From positions 25,367 through 89,366 of the IMG/VR virus record IMGVR_UViG_3300042558_003642: DNA of 64,000 nucleotides; one strand, written 5' to 3'. The stretch is from a virus. Positions 27,673 through 36,432 of this stretch are shown in pieces. Every line of letters begins with the position of its first letter. Position 1 is the first letter of the stretch. A program made the translations under genes and the position numbers. The notes below the pieces were generated by a model. The model saw only the letters and a list, made by a program, of their open reading frames with translations, did no database searches and had not been told where the DNA came from.

Positions 27673-28053
27673 ATGGAATTTTACATTAAAAAAGGAGCTA
27701 CCCTACCATTATTAAAAATGCAAATTGTTAAAGATGGTAGAAGTGACTATCATAAATTTATGGATTTGATAGAAACTTCAACCATATTATTTTCAATGAT
27801 TGATGCCGATACGGGAATACCAAAATTCCTATCTAAACCTGCAGGTTTTGTTTCTAAAAATTTTTTAAATGAGGCTGCTTCAACTGAATACTATGTTTAT
27901 TATCAGTTTACGGCTAAAGACACAAATAAACCTGGTAGATATGAAGGTGAATTCCTCTTTAAAAATGAACAGGGAAATCTAATAGTTCCATTAAGAGAAA
28001 AACTTTACATTACAATTCAGGATAGTTTTATATCAGATAAGGCTTGTTGTTGA
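27673..28053 (+). CDS. Unknown small structural-type protein
   Basis: 126 residues from ATG27673 (a TTG at 27649 would add 8). MEFYIKKGATLPLLKMQIVKDG opens a beta-sandwich-like domain with YYVYYQFTAKDTNKPGRYEG and a C-terminal strand pair. The layout recalls N-terminal domains of baseplate/receptor-binding proteins (BppU-like), but similarity is only in outline. It ends in a Cys-Cys pair. It follows the glycan cluster and precedes the polymerase promoter, so it is probably the last gene of the late transcript. Confidence 0.55.
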   Translation: MEFYIKKGATLPLLKMQIVKDGRSDYHKFMDLIETSTILFSMIDADTGIPKFLSKPAGFVSKNFLNEAASTEYYVYYQFTAKDTNKPGRYEGEFLFKNEQGNLIVPLREKLYITIQDSFISDKACC

Positions 28054-28054
28054 T

Positions 28055-28085
28055 TTGACATTCTTTATTTAATATCTTAAATTTG
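28055..28085 (+). promoter_or_regulatory. Bacteroidota-type promoter for DNA polymerase
   Basis: TTG at 28055-28057 and TAAATTTG at 28078-28085 with a 20-base spacer match the -33 TTG / -7 TAnnTTTG consensus of Bacteroidota primary sigma factors. Transcription would start near 28092, about 48 bases before the ATG at 28140. Confidence 0.65.
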
Positions 28086-28139
28086 CTTAAACGGTAAACT
28101 CCAAGATAGTTTGGAAGCCAATATACCAATTTAAAATTT

Positions 28140-30935
28140 ATGATATCAAACGAAGAAATTGAGAATTTCCTGCAAGGAAATGATGATGAAAAATACATCA
28201 TCGGGGTAGAATACGATTACGTCAAAGATTGTGTTTGGAAAATTATTGAAGACCCAATTCACGGTAAACAAATTAAAAAAGATACATTCATCCCATTTGC
28301 TTGGGTTGGTGACTTACGTGGATTAAACTTTTATCAATCATCAAAGGCATTACAAAAAGAAGCAATGACAAAACATAAAATTGTTATTGAAAAATTGCGC
28401 ACTGACGGTAATGAAAGATTAGAAAAAGGATTGACGTTCATGGTTAAATCATTGAATGGATATCGTTCTCTTATTCAATTTTTTAGAGATGGGGGTGTTG
28501 ACCCCTGGGGAGAAAAAACAAAAGGGTTAATCCTAATCCTCCCTCCTGTTGAACAATTCTTAGTTACAAAAGAGAAACGATTGTTCAAGGGGTTTGACGA
28601 TTACAATAGTATCACGAGGTTTGTATTTGACTTAGAGACGACCGCATTAGAACCAAAGGATGGTCGTATTTTTATGATAGGGATGAAAACCAATAAAGGT
28701 TTTAGTCAGGTAATTGAGTGTTCAACTGAAGAACAAGAAAGAGAAGGTATCATCAAATTTTTTAACACAATAGATGAACTCAAACCAAGTATTATTGCAT
28801 CTTACAACGGGTTTAACTTTGACTGGTTTTGGATATTTGAAAGAGCGAAAGCGTTAAAATTGGACATTAAAAAGGTTGCTAAAACCTTAAATGCTATGAA
28901 TCCAATCAAACAATCTGAATCAATGTTAAAACTCGCAAACGAGGTTGAGAGGTTTAACCAAACCTCAATGTGGGGTTATAATGTTGTTGACACATTACAT
29001 GCTGTTAGACGAGCTCAAGCAATCAATTCGTCTATTAAATCAGCGGGTTTGAAGTATATTACTCAATATATTAAAGCTGAAGCCCCTGACCGTGTATATA
29101 TTGACCATACAGACATTGGTCCGTTTTATGCAAAAAAAGAAGAATATTGGTTGAACATCCAAAATGGTAAATATAAGAAAGTGGGGATTGACCCCACAAT
29201 TGACGAAGCGTGTTCAAAACACACAAACGTATATATTAAGACAACGGGTGATGATTTGGTTGAGAGATATCTTGACGATGACTTGGAGGAAACTCTAACA
29301 GTTGACGAAGAATTTAATCAAGGTTCATTCCTACTTGCGTCTTTGGTTCCGACAACATATGAAAGAGTTTCCACTATGGGAACTGCGACATTATGGGAAA
29401 TCCAAATGAGAGCTTGGTCATACAAACATAAATTAGCAATTCCTGCTAAAAATGAAAAGACAGAGTTTGTCGGGGGTTTATCACGATTACTAAAAGTAGG
29501 GTATTCAACAGATGTATTAAAACTTGACTTCTCGTCACTTTATCCGTCAATTCAGTTGGTTCACGATGTATTCCCAACCTGCGATATCACAGGGGCGATG
29601 AAAGGAATGTTAAATTACTTCCGTAACACTCGTATCAAGTATAAAAACTTGGCTAAGGAATATCAGGATATTGACAAAAAACAAGCAACATCTTATGACC
29701 GTAAGCAATTACCAATTAAGATTTTCATTAACTCAATGTTCGGTGCGTTGTCCGCTCCACAAGTATATCACTGGGGTGATATGTATATGGGTGAACAGAT
29801 TACTTGTACAGGGAGACAATACTTACGTCAGATGTTACGTTTCTTTATGAAACGAGGATATACTCCTCTTGTATGTGATACGGATGGTATGAACTTCTCA
29901 TTACCTGAAGGTGGTGTGGATGGTAGAACTTATATCGGTAAGGGTAACAATTGGTTGGTTAAAGAAGGTAAGGAATATAAAGGTTATGATGCTGATGTTG
30001 CTGAGTTTAACGATATGTTTATGAAAGGTGCTATGGGACTTGACTGTGATGGTACTTGGAAATCCTGTATGAACATTGCTCGTAAGAACTACGCAACAAT
30101 GGAACACAACGGAAAGATTAAACTTACAGGTAACTCTATTAAAAGTAAGAAACTACCTTTATATATTGAGGATTTCTTGGATAAAGGAATTAAGATGTTG
30201 TTAGAAGGTAATGGCCAAGATTTTGTTGAGTGGTATTATGAATACTTAGAAAAGATTTATAACAAACAAATTCCACTTATGAAGATTGCCCAAAGAGCAA
30301 AGGTTAAATTATCTATTGACGATTATAACAAACGTTCAAAAGAAAAGACCAAAGCAGGTAATGAAATGTCACGTATGGCACATATGGAACTTGCAATTAG
30401 AGATGGTATTGCGGTTAGTTTGGGTGATGTAATATTCTATGTTAATAATGGTGTTAAAGCATCACACGGGGATGTCCAAAAAGTTAACCAACCTAAGAAG
30501 GGATGGTCGCAATCTGATTTGGATAATATGATGGAAGGGTATGGTAAAATACCTAATGAAATGGTTGAATCGTATGTAAAACTTAATTGTTATAGATTAA
30601 ATCCTGCTGAATTAGAATCAAATCCTGATATGACAGGTGAATATAACGTAGCAAGAGCCGTAGTAACATTTAATAAACGCATTGAACCATTGTTAATTGT
30701 GTTTGGTGAAGAAGTAAGAAATAACCTTATTGTTACTGACCCTAAAGATAGAGGATTGTTTACTAAAGACCAATGTAAATTAATCAATGGTATCCCGTTT
30801 GAACCTGCAGACCAAGATAGTATTGAAGATTTGTTAACAATAACTGACCAAGAAAAGATATATTGGGAAAAACGAGGAATTAACCCTGAGTATATTTACG
30901 AATTAGCTGAGGAAGGGTGGGAAGAGATGGTCTAA
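28140..30935 (+). CDS. gp43: Family B replicative DNA polymerase (T4 gp43-like)
   Basis: 931 residues (T4 gp43 has 898). Exonuclease motifs: FDLETT near 163, ASYNGFNFDWF near 220, and a later Asp-rich region. Polymerase motif A is DFSSLYPSI with Asp463, motif B is KIFINSMFGA near 527, and motif C is CDTDG with Asp580 and Asp582. Motif C ends in Gly where most family members have Ser. It makes phage DNA with proofreading. It stands apart from the other replication genes (58603 onward) and has its own host-like promoter. It overlaps the convergent gene by 4 bases. Confidence 0.96.
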   Translation: MISNEEIENFLQGNDDEKYIIGVEYDYVKDCVWKIIEDPIHGKQIKKDTFIPFAWVGDLRGLNFYQSSKALQKEAMTKHKIVIEKLRTDGNERLEKGLTFMVKSLNGYRSLIQFFRDGGVDPWGEKTKGLILILPPVEQFLVTKEKRLFKGFDDYNSITRFVFDLETTALEPKDGRIFMIGMKTNKGFSQVIECSTEEQEREGIIKFFNTIDELKPSIIASYNGFNFDWFWIFERAKALKLDIKKVAKTLNAMNPIKQSESMLKLANEVERFNQTSMWGYNVVDTLHAVRRAQAINSSIKSAGLKYITQYIKAEAPDRVYIDHTDIGPFYAKKEEYWLNIQNGKYKKVGIDPTIDEACSKHTNVYIKTTGDDLVERYLDDDLEETLTVDEEFNQGSFLLASLVPTTYERVSTMGTATLWEIQMRAWSYKHKLAIPAKNEKTEFVGGLSRLLKVGYSTDVLKLDFSSLYPSIQLVHDVFPTCDITGAMKGMLNYFRNTRIKYKNLAKEYQDIDKKQATSYDRKQLPIKIFINSMFGALSAPQVYHWGDMYMGEQITCTGRQYLRQMLRFFMKRGYTPLVCDTDGMNFSLPEGGVDGRTYIGKGNNWLVKEGKEYKGYDADVAEFNDMFMKGAMGLDCDGTWKSCMNIARKNYATMEHNGKIKLTGNSIKSKKLPLYIEDFLDKGIKMLLEGNGQDFVEWYYEYLEKIYNKQIPLMKIAQRAKVKLSIDDYNKRSKEKTKAGNEMSRMAHMELAIRDGIAVSLGDVIFYVNNGVKASHGDVQKVNQPKKGWSQSDLDNMMEGYGKIPNEMVESYVKLNCYRLNPAELESNPDMTGEYNVARAVVTFNKRIEPLLIVFGEEVRNNLIVTDPKDRGLFTKDQCKLINGIPFEPADQDSIEDLLTITDQEKIYWEKRGINPEYIYELAEEGWEEMV

Positions 30936-31267
30936 GACTGTTTCAACCCATCTGACGACAAGATATACCAATTACCTACAGCAAATACTAGCTCAACGCT
31001 TGCCCCATTCTCAAGTTCCATTTCGTCAAATTGTTCATCAATTTTACCAAAATCAGGTAATAAAAGTACTCGTGTGAGTGCTTTTATTGTTATACGGTCA
31101 TTCCTTGTTGAATTCAACTTGATTTTTGAAAAATTAATATTTTTAACAATAATTACACTTTCACCTGAACAATCATAATATGGTTCAGATACTAATGATA
31201 CTTCAGAACTTGTGATAATTTGACCATTAATTATTCGGTCAATCGGTCTTGTTTTAATAATTGGCAT
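30932..31267 (-). CDS. Small beta-rich protein, probable virion component
   Basis: 111 residues. SGESVIIVKNINFSKIKLN and ALTRVLLLPDFGKIDEQFDEMELENGASVELVF form alternating strands, ending in NWYILSSDGLKQS. I have no firm family, though the ending is common in small phage head/neck decoration proteins. It follows the gp13-like gene by 3 bases on the same strand, so it is probably assembled into the head-neck region. Confidence 0.55.
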   Translation of the reverse strand: MPIIKTRPIDRIINGQIITSSEVSLVSEPYYDCSGESVIIVKNINFSKIKLNSTRNDRITIKALTRVLLLPDFGKIDEQFDEMELENGASVELVFAVGNWYILSSDGLKQS

Positions 31268-31270
31268 AAA

Positions 31271-32392
31271 TTAAATTACATAAATCTGACGAGGTGCTGC
31301 TCTGAATTTAAGAGACTTATTAAGATTTTCAGCAATTTGTGCTTCTCTTTCCATTACCTTCTCAGGTTTTAATCTTGTAAGTCTACCATCAGCCCCAATC
31401 AACTCATCAATTAGTTTAGTTTTTTCATCTTTTGCTTCAGTTGCTAAAGATGTATAATCTAAAGTTAATTCAGAATCTGGAGTTTTCAAGTTTCCACTGT
31501 ATTTTCCTCGTACTCTTGCTAAAGTTTCTTTACAATATGCGACAAACCATCTTCTAACCCATTGTTTTGAAGGGTTATTTAAATCATCCCATGTAAGTTC
31601 TTCATAAGGAACATCATTAGGCGTTCTAATAATGTCAGGGTTTGCCTTTAAACAAGAATTTTTATCTTCAGGACCTACATCATAGTACCAATACCAAACT
31701 CTACCACCGGCAAACGTTGAACTACCAAAGTCAAATTTACCTCCAGGCGTATTCATTAAATGAACTGCTTTTTTACCATCGGGTAACGCTGTAACACGAT
31801 ATGTAAGTTCAGAAGCAATTATTCTCCTTTGGATGTTAATTTGTTGCATTCTTAACATCATATCAAATGCCGGCATTAAGAAATAAGACCCACTATAACC
31901 CAATTGTGCATATCCTCCAGGTCCTCCTATACCAGGTCCTCCCATACTACCAAAAGACCAAGGGTCAAATAAAAGATTTGTAAGTGTTGACGGAGTAAAC
32001 CAAAGTAACTCATTGAGTTCTCTTCCCGCAGGTATTTCATAAATTTGTTGACCTTTAACTAATTCAATATAATCTTTCTTTAATACCCAATCACCTCCAG
32101 TTTGTAAACCAACAATTTTAGAATATGCGTAAGTATATCTTGTTTCGTAATCTAAGGTCCTGGTAACAAATGCTCTAGATAAAGATTGTTCATCTAAATT
32201 TAAATTATATAATGACGACCATTGAGATTCAGTTAGCCAATCTTGGATGTATTGGGAATAGTCATCAATAGAAAACTCTAAAAGAGAGTCCATTTGTTCA
32301 TCTTCCAATTCAATACCTCTTAAAGGTGCACCAAGTAAATGTTTTACTTTTGTGAATAACTTATTTCTTTCAGGTTGTGATATTTTAGACAT
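31271..32392 (-). CDS. Neck / head-completion protein, gp13-like
   Basis: 373 residues. The N-terminal VKHLLGAPLRGIELEDEQMDSLLEFSIDDYSQY is the conserved adaptor-type signature seen in T4 gp13 and relatives, while the C-terminal two thirds, with a Gly-Pro-rich loop (SMGGPGIGGPGGY), is not in T4. It would close the head after packaging and dock the tail. A late-type element precedes it. The gp14- and gp15-like genes lie across the SOD and helicase genes on the other strand, so the usual neck order is kept but split by an insertion and a strand switch. Confidence 0.6.
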   Translation of the reverse strand: MSKISQPERNKLFTKVKHLLGAPLRGIELEDEQMDSLLEFSIDDYSQYIQDWLTESQWSSLYNLNLDEQSLSRAFVTRTLDYETRYTYAYSKIVGLQTGGDWVLKKDYIELVKGQQIYEIPAGRELNELLWFTPSTLTNLLFDPWSFGSMGGPGIGGPGGYAQLGYSGSYFLMPAFDMMLRMQQINIQRRIIASELTYRVTALPDGKKAVHLMNTPGGKFDFGSSTFAGGRVWYWYYDVGPEDKNSCLKANPDIIRTPNDVPYEELTWDDLNNPSKQWVRRWFVAYCKETLARVRGKYSGNLKTPDSELTLDYTSLATEAKDEKTKLIDELIGADGRLTRLKPEKVMEREAQIAENLNKSLKFRAAPRQIYVI

Positions 32393-32404
32393 TGTTTTTT
32401 ATTT

Positions 32405-32412
32405 TATAAATA
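32405..32412 (-). promoter_or_regulatory. Late-type TATTTATA element
   Basis: Read on the minus strand, 12 bases before the ATG of the gp13-like gene. Confidence 0.5.
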
Positions 32413-32428
32413 TCAATATCTAATTGAA

Positions 32429-34060
32429 TTATTTATATTTTGAACAATCTTCTAAATCAAGAGATTCATTGGTTGAAAAACTATGTATTAGGGAACCTGA
32501 TGGAAATACGTATGTCCCACTTGACACATCTAGTCCTGTATTTTTAAAAATTAAAACAACCTTATCAACAACGTTTACAAATACAAATAACGGAACTTTA
32601 TATAGTTGAACTGATGAACTTCCTAAAATTTTTATTTTGCCTTCCTCTTCAATAATTCTTGTAAATGGTTTTACTTGAGCTTCTTTCGTTCCATCTTCTA
32701 AATCAATTGTACAATCTGTTCCGAATGCATCTTTTTTAAGACCCAATCCTGAAGTTAATTTACAGACATTTTCACCAAGATTTCTATCAATAATTTGTTT
32801 AGCTGCGGTCTCATTTCGTTTTCCAATACAGTCTGAATAAGTTAATATTTTCCCAATTTTTTTATTTATTTCAGTGTTAGGATTGAATACTGTTTGTCTT
32901 AAAGAATCTAAAGCCGTGAAAAAGGTCTCCAAATTCAGTAGATTTTCCTCGTAGGTTCCCCCAAACTTAATATTCTCTTTACCAACCGAAGTTAGATATG
33001 TGTTAACATATTTGACTAATAAACAAAGTGCGGTATATGATGACGTTAAGTTATTCAGTAAAGACCTGACAGTTTCTCCTTTAGATTTACGATACACACC
33101 ACTCATATGAGTTCTGGTCTCATTGTGCCAATTGTTCGGAAATTGTTTTTTAAGTAGATTACTAATGTTTGAAACAACAATTGATTTAAGAGTTTTTTTA
33201 CCACCCTTAATTTCTTGTGGGGTTAACTTATGTTGGAAAATTGTTGATTTAATTACCCCTAATTCTGAAGAACTACATCCTTCAGTAACAGGAATATCTA
33301 ATAATGAAGAGTCATCTTGTTCTAATAACATTTCACTAACAAGTGACTCATTTATCTTGGTCTCAACTTTCATTTTGTATAATTGCTCAACAAAATCCCA
33401 ATTAATTACATTCCAAAAGTTTTTAACATATTCATCTCTTTTATTTTTGTATTTCAAATAATAGGCATGTTCCCATAAATCCAATCCTAAAATAGGATAC
33501 CCACCTCCTTTGAAGTCGTTCATTAATGGATTGTCTTGATTTGGACTTGATACAATTTTTAATTTATTTTGACTTGTTACAACTAACCAAACCCATCCTG
33601 AACCAAATCTTTCTTTAGCTACCTCATTAAATTTTTTCTTAAACAATGAAAAGTCACCAAAATCTTTATCAATTCTTGCGGAAACTAATCTTTTTGGTTT
33701 TTGTGGTTTTGGGGATAACATTTTCCAAAACAATGCGTGATTGTAGGCACCACCTGCGTTGTTTCTAACATCTTTACTAAACTTAGTTATTGATTGGACA
33801 ATTTGTTCTAAATCTAAATCACCAAATTTTTTCTTACTTAACGCCGCGTTTAATTTGTCAACATACCCCTTATAATGTTTGTTATAATGAACATTCATTG
33901 TTTCGGGGTCAATAAAGGACTTTAAAGATGAATAAGAATATGGTAATTTTTCAATTCCAATTTTCTTCATTTCGGTCATTAAGAAATTCTCACTTATATT
34001 TTGAGTCTCCTCTTTAATTTGAGATTCTATTAACTGAATCTTATTTTCAATAGATTTCAT
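32429..34060 (-). CDS. Superoxide dismutase fused to a possible PD-(D/E)XK nuclease
   Basis: 543 residues. Residues about 38-232 are a complete Fe/Mn superoxide dismutase: metal ligands His58, His108, Asp194 (DLWEH) and His198, gateway Tyr66, and GSGWVWLV. Gly104 and Gln175 (NQDNPLM) favour manganese. Residues 260-543 are not part of any dismutase. FGTDC (Asp449) and AQVK (Gln462, Lys464), with Glu417 in an upstream helix, resemble a D-QxK nuclease core of the Mrr kind. The first 36 residues are a helical leader with L-I-E at 10-12, and M-L-L-E at 244-247 separates the halves; both resemble phage prohead-protease sites. It has a late-type promoter. Dismutase is certain, nuclease tentative. 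Confidence 0.85.
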   Translation of the reverse strand: MKSIENKIQLIESQIKEETQNISENFLMTEMKKIGIEKLPYSYSSLKSFIDPETMNVHYNKHYKGYVDKLNAALSKKKFGDLDLEQIVQSITKFSKDVRNNAGGAYNHALFWKMLSPKPQKPKRLVSARIDKDFGDFSLFKKKFNEVAKERFGSGWVWLVVTSQNKLKIVSSPNQDNPLMNDFKGGGYPILGLDLWEHAYYLKYKNKRDEYVKNFWNVINWDFVEQLYKMKVETKINESLVSEMLLEQDDSSLLDIPVTEGCSSSELGVIKSTIFQHKLTPQEIKGGKKTLKSIVVSNISNLLKKQFPNNWHNETRTHMSGVYRKSKGETVRSLLNNLTSSYTALCLLVKYVNTYLTSVGKENIKFGGTYEENLLNLETFFTALDSLRQTVFNPNTEINKKIGKILTYSDCIGKRNETAAKQIIDRNLGENVCKLTSGLGLKKDAFGTDCTIDLEDGTKEAQVKPFTRIIEEEGKIKILGSSSVQLYKVPLFVFVNVVDKVVLIFKNTGLDVSSGTYVFPSGSLIHSFSTNESLDLEDCSKYK

Positions 34061-34079
34061 ACAGGACTAATTTATACTA

Positions 34080-34087
34080 TATAAATA
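34080..34087 (-). promoter_or_regulatory. Late-type TATTTATA element
   Basis: On the minus strand, 19 bases before the ATG of the superoxide dismutase fusion gene, implying late expression. Confidence 0.5.
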
Positions 34088-34097
34088 ATCCTTTTTT

Positions 34098-35885
34098 TTA
34101 ATTTTTCAATGTATTAATTGAATTCATTATTTCATACGCCATATCGGTTTTGTCCATATTATCCCCCATGACTGTTTCAAAGATATTTTTCTTACGAATT
34201 AAAATGTCATAAATTATCCCTTCAATTGTATTTTCAAAAATTGGGTAATACACTGATACACAATTTTTTTGACCATATCTGTAAGCCCTATCTTCAGCCT
34301 GTGAATGGTCTGAAGGTAAAAATGACAAGTCATTCATAATTACAGCTTCTCCTGCAGTTAAAGTTAACCCGACACCTGCTGCTTTTATATTACCACAAAA
34401 AACCATAACTTTTTCATCTTCTTGGAAATCGTCAACTGCTTTTTGTCTTGCTGGTTTGGTTGTTGTACCATCTAAATAAACTGCTTTTTTACCAAAATGT
34501 TCGTAAATTTTTCTTAATGGTTCAGTGAAATTACTGAATATTATAACTTTTTTACCCTGTTCAATAATGTTTTCGACAATCTCAATTGTGTGAGGAACTT
34601 TCTCTTCAGCAATTACTTGTCTAACTTTAGTTAATTTGGTAAACTGAACAGATACTGAATTTGATTCATTTTGTTTATTATACCAATCATAATATTCTCC
34701 CATTAATTCTTCATAAAATCGGGAGTATAGTCTTAAATAAATTGGAGTAATAATTTTATCGGGTAAATCTAACACGTCAGTTTTCAGTCTTCGTAAAACT
34801 TGTTTTGAAATCCTATCTCTCAATTCTTCTAAGTTTGACGCTCCTTGAACATTCCAAATCTTTCTTCCTTTACCAACACTAAATTGATATCCTTCACAAT
34901 AACGGATAACATAGGCCATCCAATTTTGGGCGACGGGACTATCAATAATTCTTAAAAGGTTATAGTAATTAATTGGTCGGGAAGTAATTGGTGTCCCCGT
35001 TAACAACCATATTTTTTTAACTTTATCAGTTATGTCATTTATTAATTTAGTTCTTTGTGCCTGAACATTACTTATATAATGTGCTTCGTCAATAATCACC
35101 AAATCAAATTTAGATTTAAGAATTTGTGAATTTTCTTTATCCTTTGTGTCGTGAAAATTTTTAATGATATCATAATTTGAAATAACAAAATCTGACTCTT
35201 CATATTTCTTACCTTCACAAATATAGATTGACCTATCTGAATAATTTCTAATTTCTCTCTCCCAATTAAGTTTTAAAGATGCGGGACAAATAATCAATAT
35301 TCTTTTAGCACCACTCTCTAACGCTGCAATAATTGTAGATGTGGTTTTACCTAATCCCATATCATCGGCTAAAATAAACTTGTCATAAGCGAGTAGTTTT
35401 TCTATTGCCTCTTTTTGGTGAGATAAAGGAGGTCGGTTTGAATACTTAGAGTAATCAACATTAACCTCATTAACTTTCTGTTCCTTTATGATTGCCACTT
35501 TTGGGACCCAAAAATCGTGAGATGTTTCACCACTGAATATTTTACCCCAAATATGATAGGATTTATCTTTTTCTACCAATAATTTTTCAACATAAATTTT
35601 ATCAGGTTCGGAAATAAACGGGTTACTCTCAACTAATTTTTTGGCAAAATAGTTATCAATTTCAACCCACTTTTTGGCAACTTTAGGTTCTTTATTGTGG
35701 AAACTTAGAATATATTCAGCTTGAGCTCTTGTAGGGTAAAACTTTTTATTAACAGACTGTTGTTGTTTTAACCTAAGAATATAGTTATTCGCTCCTGAAT
35801 AATTCTGAAGAATTTCAAGCGCTTCAACCTCTTTTATTTTAATTGAATTTTCTATCTTAAATAGTTTTGATAAAAGATAATACAA
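34098..35885 (-). CDS. SNF2-family DNA helicase/translocase
   Basis: 595 residues. Motif I DDMGLGKT is at 174-181, motif Ia ILIICPASLKLNWE, the DEAH box IIDEAHYIS near 265, motif III LLTGTP, motif V AAGVGLTLTAG and motif VI EDRAYRYGQ. This is the SMARCAL1-like branch of SNF2 proteins, which remodel or anneal branched DNA; T4 UvsW plays a comparable fork-remodelling part. The only in-frame start near the N-terminus is TTG at 35885, with no early ATG, so the true start could be further upstream. It is expressed toward the SOD gene. Confidence 0.9.
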   Translation of the reverse strand: MYYLLSKLFKIENSIKIKEVEALEILQNYSGANNYILRLKQQQSVNKKFYPTRAQAEYILSFHNKEPKVAKKWVEIDNYFAKKLVESNPFISEPDKIYVEKLLVEKDKSYHIWGKIFSGETSHDFWVPKVAIIKEQKVNEVNVDYSKYSNRPPLSHQKEAIEKLLAYDKFILADDMGLGKTTSTIIAALESGAKRILIICPASLKLNWEREIRNYSDRSIYICEGKKYEESDFVISNYDIIKNFHDTKDKENSQILKSKFDLVIIDEAHYISNVQAQRTKLINDITDKVKKIWLLTGTPITSRPINYYNLLRIIDSPVAQNWMAYVIRYCEGYQFSVGKGRKIWNVQGASNLEELRDRISKQVLRRLKTDVLDLPDKIITPIYLRLYSRFYEELMGEYYDWYNKQNESNSVSVQFTKLTKVRQVIAEEKVPHTIEIVENIIEQGKKVIIFSNFTEPLRKIYEHFGKKAVYLDGTTTKPARQKAVDDFQEDEKVMVFCGNIKAAGVGLTLTAGEAVIMNDLSFLPSDHSQAEDRAYRYGQKNCVSVYYPIFENTIEGIIYDILIRKKNIFETVMGDNMDKTDMAYEIMNSINTLKN

Positions 35886-35892
35886 AATTGGA

Positions 35893-35900
35893 TATTTATC
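35893..35900 (+). promoter_or_regulatory. Late-type TATTTATC element
   Basis: Fifteen bases before the ATG of the gp14-like gene, inside the narrow divergent gap shared with the SNF2 helicase. Confidence 0.45.
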
Positions 35901-35915
35901 AATAAGTGTATTACT

Positions 35916-36431
35916 ATGGCTAATAATAAAGTTCCAATAACGAGATTAGGTAAATTTTTTGGGGAGTCCGATTTTGATTTAGAATTGGAAATGGGTAAAG
36001 AATGGCTTCACGGGGATATGAATTTTACTTGTGTTTTGTATAAAGTTGATAGATATAGAACTAATACCGATGATGTTTATGGAGAGACTGTTCAAGATGG
36101 AATTAAGTTTCATCCTCCAATTGAATTTAAGGCGTATGTTAAAATTTTGGGAACTGAGAACAAGTATTTAGGTAACTCTAAGATTGAACAACTTGAGCCA
36201 GGAACAATGCAATTAAGTGTATATATTAAAGATTTAGAAGAAATCGGTGTTGATATTGAATACGGAGATTACATTGGTTATTACGAAAAAGAAAATCGTA
36301 TTAGATATTACACAGTTTCAAATGATGGAAGGGTTACTTCAGATAACAAACATAATTATGGAGGTTACAAACCGTATTATAGAACAATAGTATGTGCACC
36401 TGTAACTAATAACGAATTTAGAGGACTATAA
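35916..36431 (+). CDS. Neck protein, gp14-like
   Basis: 171 residues. FTCVLYKVDRYRTNTDDVYGET and PIEFKAYV follow the pattern of T4 gp14 (a Tyr-x-Pro/Val-Arg segment, D-x-x-Y/F-G-E, then a beta strand), though the protein is shorter than gp14. It would seal the head-tail junction with gp13. It starts the rightward tail-assembly operon and lies 1 base from the terminator-like gene. Assigned by pattern and gene order. Confidence 0.55.
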   Translation: MANNKVPITRLGKFFGESDFDLELEMGKEWLHGDMNFTCVLYKVDRYRTNTDDVYGETVQDGIKFHPPIEFKAYVKILGTENKYLGNSKIEQLEPGTMQLSVYIKDLEEIGVDIEYGDYIGYYEKENRIRYYTVSNDGRVTSDNKHNYGGYKPYYRTIVCAPVTNNEFRGL

Positions 36432-36432
36432 T

